Under the pieces are notes generated by a model. It ran no database searches. It was given only the letters and a program-made list of their open reading frames with translations, and was not told where the DNA came from. Below are positions 6,166 through 10,066 of a DNA stretch of 10,066 bases, in pieces. This stretch comes from QGNO01 sp964493125 (GTDB taxonomy: Bacteria; Chloroflexota; Dehalococcoidia; Lucifugimonadales; QGNO01): positions 1 through 10,066 of the forward strand of contig CAZBMS010000051.1 in NCBI GenBank assembly GCA_964493125.1, written 5' to 3'. How positions within the stretch are numbered: position 1 is the first letter of the stretch; each line of letters begins with the position of its first letter. Made by a program: the position numbers and the translations under genes.

Positions 6166-9100
6166 GTACCACAGCCCTAATAAGGTTTGCATTTCTGATT
6201 GTAATTAGGCGTGTCGGATCTGACTGGCGAATACAGGCAACAGCAGGCTTTGGAGTATTGCTTGCTGTTGCGCTCATGGCGGCTGGAGTAATCTATTCTA
6301 AAGCACTAGCTGAAACTGCTTTGGCTAATACTTTGGCCACTGTATCTGACGAGGAGTTGGGTATAACTTACAGGACGTTCCACCAGTTGGAATTACCAGC
6401 TTTTGAGGCGAGCAATAATTATGTTGATGAATTTATAAGAAAGCCCATACAGCCTTTTATGGTGGAGGATGTGTTGTTAATTCAGACTTCCACACTGTTT
6501 CTTTCAGGTTCCCCAATATTTGATGTGCCCAACGCTAGTCGTCCTAGAAGCTCAGTTCAGTCAATATCAAAACTGCCAGAAAACGTCATTGTAATTCAAG
6601 GGCGATTTCCAAGGGCAAATTCTGACCGACTGGAAGTTGTTATCGACTCGTACGGAGCATCGGAGCTTTCTATTTCAATAGGAGATCAATTCAATGCTTT
6701 CCGACCCGAAAGCATTGTTAGTCATATAGTCCCAATAGAGGTTGTGGGAATTTTTGAGCCTCTGGATAGGGCTAACCACTATTGGGCAGTAGGTGGATGG
6801 GACAGATTTACCAACACTAGTAGGGAATGGGCAGCGTTGCCTTTATATACTGGGAAAGATCAAATCTTAAAGGTGTTGCCCAATTACATACCTGCTCTAC
6901 AGACAGACTTTTTGTGGCTTTTTACTACTGACAGGATTGGACTCAGTGCTGATCATGTTGATGGTTTGCAAACTGCTATAAAGGACATAAAGGAGGGTAT
7001 TCGCAATAACGTCCCTAATTCTTCCTGGAGAACTGAGCTCGATACGATTCTGGAGGAATATTCCAGCCTACTGTTGCTGGCAAGAGTACCGCTCTTGCTG
7101 GTCATATTTCTTGTAGTGAGTGTGCTGCTTTATTATATGTTTTTGATAGCTGGCCTTATTGGGCGAGTACGGACGGCTGAGATAGCTGTCTTTCGCAGTA
7201 GAGGGGCTTCCACAACACAGGTTTTGCTGGTGATTTTTGTAGAGGGATTAATAATAGCTTTGCCTGGTGTAATTGTGGGGCCATTTCTTGCACAAATGCT
7301 TGTGGCGTTGACGGGGTATATATTTCCGATGGCTGCTGGGGGTCAAAGTCTGGCTGTTGGAAGTTTTTCAATCTCCACATTTGCTTTAGGTGCTCTAGCT
7401 GCGCTATTTACTGTAGTAGTGTACACATTCACTATAATTAGGGCTTCCAACAAAGGAATTGTAGCACTCCAAACATCTTCTTCCAGACCACCAGAAATGC
7501 CTTTTATCCATCGTTATTACATAGACCTGGCGTTACTCATAATTATTGGACTCTTATGGTGGCAAATTAAGTCAAGGGGATCATTTTTAATCCAACCTGC
7601 GATGGAATCTACTACTGAGATAGACGTGACGCTTCTGTTGGGGCCTGTGGTAGGGATTATTGTGGCTGGGCTAGTCATAATGAGGATAATACCTATTGCT
7701 TTAAGATTAATTAGGTGGATTATGGAGCCTTGGAGTCCAGCATGGGTAGTACATGCCTTGAATGGAATTGCGCGAGATCCTATACCAGCTAGTTCGCTGC
7801 TAGTGCTATTGGCCCTAGCTTCATCTCTGGGGATGTTAGGCTCTTTACTACTTTCTACTTTGGAACGAAGCCAGGAGGATCAGGCTCGTTACGAAGCAGG
7901 AACTGATCTAAGAATTGAGATTGAATCCGGTGATCAATTGAAAGTGGATGGAAGATTACTGGGTCAGTTAAATGATAAACCGGGGGTGTCTTCGTCAACG
8001 AAAGTCTTCCGTTTTGATACCAGAGTAACAACTGAAAGCTTTGGAAGTTCTGCGGAACTGTTAGCTATAGATGTGAAATCATTCCTAGATACAGCATGGA
8101 TACGCCAGGATTTAGTGGAGTCGTCCACTGTATCAGCTTTGATGTCAACTGAAATAGGTGATGAAAAAACTAGAGGATTTCCTTTGCCTTCGGAAGCTAC
8201 TGCTCTTGGTATTTGGGTTCAGGCTGGAAGATTGCCACAAAGAACTTTTCTTAATGCTCGACTTCAAGATGATAACGGATCTTACTTCGATGTTAGCCTG
8301 GGCGAAGTCCAAGATCATGGATGGCATTATATGGAACAATCTATTCCAAAGATAAGGCCAAAATCCCGTAGATATAGTGAGTTGAAAATTAAGGCACCGG
8401 TTACTCTTAGGTCACTGTGGTTAAGTGGCAGAGGGAGTGGATCACAAAGTGGTGTCATATTTTTTAACGAATTACGGGTCCTAACGGAACAGTCATCAAT
8501 CGAAATACCTTCATTTCAAGTTCTAGGTAGATGGCAAACGATTGACGACGTGTCTACTCCAGGGTTGTATGACCTAAGTGTCACAGAGGGTGTTGTTCGA
8601 GATTACCGCTCTAGTATGAGTTTCACTTGGATAGGAGGGACGTTGGCTACTAGGGGTATAAGCTATGGCAATGAGGTTAAGGCAGTCCCAGGGATTGTTA
8701 GCAAAGAGTTGTTAAACAATAAGGTGCAAGTGGGAGATATAATTCCTGTTTTTGTGCAATCGATTGCAGTTCCCGTTGTTGTAGTTGATAGCTTAGAGTT
8801 TTTCCCTACACTGGATCCAAGAGAGGAGCCATTCCTGATAGTAGATGCAGAGTTATTATTAGAATACATCTACTTACATAGTAATCGAAAAGTGAATGGT
8901 GCCGAAGAGATCTGGTTGAAGTTGAACGAAGGTTATTCAACTCCCGAAGTGATTGAATCTGTAAAGAGCTTGAATTTTACTCCAAAGAATACATTCCAAG
9001 CTGATGAGATGATACAGGCTAGAACGTCCGATCCTCTATTGGCGGCCGGGTGGACCGGACTACTCACGGTATCTTTTCTTGCAGTGATTATGGCGAGCAC

Positions 9101-9473
9101 ATCGGGACTAATTCTCTACACTTATGTCGATGTGAGGGGTCGTGTATCAGAGTTTGCAATTTTGAGGAGTTTAGGATTTTCCAAGTCCCAAGTGAATGGA
9201 CTGGTTTGGTTTAATCTGGGTATTACAATAGTATTCGGTTTAGTGATTGGGACTTTGGGGGGGCAATTATTGGGGATATCTGTACTGCCTTTGCTTGAGG
9301 TTGCAGAGGACGGTTCTAGGATAACTCCGCCTATGGCCATAAGAAATAATTGGTACGCGATGGTAGTAGCCTACGTCGTTATTGGTGTTGCAACGTTTGT
9401 GACCGTGTTAACACTTGCGTGGGCTATTGGGAGATTGGAACTACAAAAGTTGATTAGATTAACAGATGCCTAG
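6162..9473 (+). CDS. ABC transporter permease 2, double FtsX-type, partner of permease 1
   Basis: A 1103-aa membrane protein with the same plan as permease 1 but strongly diverged. Predicted helices by eye: 29-47, 306-332, 352-384, 402-426, 451-467, 487-510, 541-565, 961-987, 1012-1045 and 1063-1090. Outside domains lie at about 48-305 and 566-960. The FtsX coupling segments EIAVFRSRGASTTQV (340-354) and EFAILRSLGFSKSQV (997-1011) are textbook-like. WWQI (466-469) and WSPAWV (524-529) match the equivalent motifs of permease 1. The second outside domain carries a beta-rich module at about 675-773 (GIWV, DDNGSY, LG, GWHY, LSG) that aligns with the one in permease 1. A further stretch (WQTIDD, residues 791-796, then RDYRSSMSFTW, 813-823) leads into a MacB-core-like end. 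GTG at 6162 overlaps the TGA of permease 1 (GTGA), with GAAGGGA just upstream. The gene ends with TAG, 18 nt before the ATPase start. The two permeases probably pair; whether both are needed in one complex is inference. Confidence 0.92.
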   Translation: MSTTALIRFAFLIVIRRVGSDWRIQATAGFGVLLAVALMAAGVIYSKALAETALANTLATVSDEELGITYRTFHQLELPAFEASNNYVDEFIRKPIQPFMVEDVLLIQTSTLFLSGSPIFDVPNASRPRSSVQSISKLPENVIVIQGRFPRANSDRLEVVIDSYGASELSISIGDQFNAFRPESIVSHIVPIEVVGIFEPLDRANHYWAVGGWDRFTNTSREWAALPLYTGKDQILKVLPNYIPALQTDFLWLFTTDRIGLSADHVDGLQTAIKDIKEGIRNNVPNSSWRTELDTILEEYSSLLLLARVPLLLVIFLVVSVLLYYMFLIAGLIGRVRTAEIAVFRSRGASTTQVLLVIFVEGLIIALPGVIVGPFLAQMLVALTGYIFPMAAGGQSLAVGSFSISTFALGALAALFTVVVYTFTIIRASNKGIVALQTSSSRPPEMPFIHRYYIDLALLIIIGLLWWQIKSRGSFLIQPAMESTTEIDVTLLLGPVVGIIVAGLVIMRIIPIALRLIRWIMEPWSPAWVVHALNGIARDPIPASSLLVLLALASSLGMLGSLLLSTLERSQEDQARYEAGTDLRIEIESGDQLKVDGRLLGQLNDKPGVSSSTKVFRFDTRVTTESFGSSAELLAIDVKSFLDTAWIRQDLVESSTVSALMSTEIGDEKTRGFPLPSEATALGIWVQAGRLPQRTFLNARLQDDNGSYFDVSLGEVQDHGWHYMEQSIPKIRPKSRRYSELKIKAPVTLRSLWLSGRGSGSQSGVIFFNELRVLTEQSSIEIPSFQVLGRWQTIDDVSTPGLYDLSVTEGVVRDYRSSMSFTWIGGTLATRGISYGNEVKAVPGIVSKELLNNKVQVGDIIPVFVQSIAVPVVVVDSLEFFPTLDPREEPFLIVDAELLLEYIYLHSNRKVNGAEEIWLKLNEGYSTPEVIESVKSLNFTPKNTFQADEMIQARTSDPLLAAGWTGLLTVSFLAVIMASTSGLILYTYVDVRGRVSEFAILRSLGFSKSQVNGLVWFNLGITIVFGLVIGTLGGQLLGISVLPLLEVAEDGSRITPPMAIRNNWYAMVVAYVVIGVATFVTVLTLAWAIGRLELQKLIRLTDA
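9257..9263 (+). repeat. Seven-G homopolymer inside permease 2
   Basis: Seven consecutive G residues span the end of a Leu codon and a Gly-Gly pair (residues 1033-1034) in the helix-9 region. It sits in the last FtsX module, the same module that carries the eight-G run in permease 1. The frame is intact. Confidence 0.9.
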
Positions 9474-9479
9474 TTATGT

Positions 9480-9484
9480 GGAGG
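9480..9484 (+). promoter_or_regulatory. Ribosome binding site supporting the TTG start of the ATPase
   Basis: GGAGG ends 7 bases before TTG at 9492-9494. No start codon lies between the preceding gene's TAG (same frame) and this TTG with better support. The next in-frame ATG (codon 32) would delete the A-loop tyrosine and the first strand. Confidence 0.8.
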
Positions 9485-9491
9485 AAACGCA

Positions 9492-10066
9492 TTGAATAAA
9501 GCAGAGGCCTATATTGTGTGCCAAGATTTGTTTAAGGCTTATAAAGGTGCTGAGTTAGAAGTTGTTGCTTTGCGTGGGATTGATATGGAAATAATGCAGG
9601 GTGAATTTGTTGGTATTATAGGCTCTAGTGGATCAGGTAAAACAACCTTGCTTAATATATTGTCAGGTCTAGATAAACCTTCCTCTGGCCAAGTACGGAT
9701 AGGTGATCGTGACCTACTTAATATGTCTGAAAATGACTTGGTGACTTTCAGGAGAGAAGAGGTTGGTTTCGTTTGGCAGAGTCCTTCACGAAATATATTG
9801 CCATATCTTAAAGCGGTTGAGAATGTTGAATTGCCTATGGTGATATCCGGGAAATCTGTCGTTGAGCGTCATGAAAGGGCTATGGATCTATTGTTAGCTC
9901 TTGGACTAGAATCCAAGGCAGGTCGATACCCTGATGAATTATCTGGAGGAGAGCAACAACGAGTTGCCATTGCAGTTGCATTGGCGAATCGACCAGGGTT
10001 ATTGCTTGCAGACGAGCCTACAGGTGAATTAGATACTAGGACAGCCAACGATGTACTTAAAGCCCT
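9492..10066 (+). CDS. ABC transporter ATP-binding protein, MacB/LolD type (partial, 3' end outside window)
   Basis: The first 191 complete codons of a nucleotide-binding protein, usually about 220-250 aa, so most of it is present. Visible in order: a probable A-loop tyrosine (Y17), Walker A GSSGSGKTT (44-52), Q-loop GFVWQ (92-96), signature LSGGEQQRVAIA (150-161), Walker B LLLADEPTGELD (170-181) with catalytic Glu175, and the D-loop start. The H-loop histidine lies beyond the window. The GIIGSSGSGK and LADEPTG style, and NILPYLKAVENVELPM after the Q-loop, place it with the MacB/LolD/FtsE group, which drives FtsX-type permeases on the cytoplasmic face of the membrane. Trp95 where Phe is usual and GELD where GNLD is usual look like subfamily markers, not defects, since all catalytic residues seen are intact. 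It should power both upstream permeases as a homodimer, or as a heterodimer if a second ATPase follows. Confidence 0.95.
   Translation, partial: MNKAEAYIVCQDLFKAYKGAELEVVALRGIDMEIMQGEFVGIIGSSGSGKTTLLNILSGLDKPSSGQVRIGDRDLLNMSENDLVTFRREEVGFVWQSPSRNILPYLKAVENVELPMVISGKSVVERHERAMDLLLALGLESKAGRYPDELSGGEQQRVAIAVALANRPGLLLADEPTGELDTRTANDVLKA

Noticed and set aside
2908..10066. Bacitracin-type BceAB or cell-division FtsEX as the identity of the ABC operon
   Set aside because: BceB has one outside domain and is about 650 aa, and FtsX is about 300 aa with four helices. The permeases here have two outside domains, ten helices and over 1080 aa, and no two-component genes are adjacent in the window.

Overview
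The window holds two divergently transcribed gene groups plus a possible gene fragment at the left edge. Base composition looks like the low-to-mid 40s % GC (judged by eye). No RNA gene, CRISPR array, insertion sequence or other mobile element was seen. The source is a bacterium. The ABC proteins (very large double-FtsX permeases with a beta-sandwich-like insert, and an ATPase with a VWQ Q-loop) together with tandem MCT/OFA-like MFS paralogs recall marine or uncultured Chloroflexota (SAR202/Dehalococcoidia or Anaerolineae type). That assignment is inferred from recalled family resemblance and is not proven by the sequence.

Left part, minus strand (111-2723): two adjacent 12-TM major facilitator superfamily transporters, 435 aa then 431 aa in transcription order, 9 nt apart. 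They are clear paralogs, sharing motif after motif and about half their residues by eye, and they resemble the monocarboxylate / oxalate-formate antiporter branch. Beyond the second one, at 1-84, a short open frame on the same strand may be the start of a third gene that leaves the window.

Middle (2724-2907): a 184-bp divergent intergenic region. It contains a Shine-Dalgarno sequence for each outward gene, a possible sigma70-like promoter for the plus strand, and a 6-bp inverted repeat (ACTGAT-N9-ATCAGT) just upstream of the ribosome binding site of the first permease. No regulator gene lies in the window.

Right part, plus strand (2908 to the end): a tightly packed ABC transporter operon. 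Permease 1 (1085 aa, TTG start) overlaps permease 2 (1103 aa, GTG start) by 4 nt. An ATP-binding protein follows 18 nt later (TTG start) and is cut by the window end after 191 complete codons. Each permease appears to have ten membrane helices, two FtsX-type modules and two large outside domains. The second outside domain of each carries what looks like a jelly-roll (carbohydrate/galactose-binding-like) module. The ATPase is of the MacB/LolD type, which powers mechanotransmission-style work on an outside substrate rather than classical import. The likely assembly is the two permeases with an ATPase dimer. The substrate cannot be read from the sequence; the sandwich module suggests binding of a glycan, glycolipid or lipoprotein-like ligand, which is a hypothesis only.

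The most interesting content is the pair of oversized permeases with matching inserted beta-sandwich modules. The rest is ordinary transporter biology.
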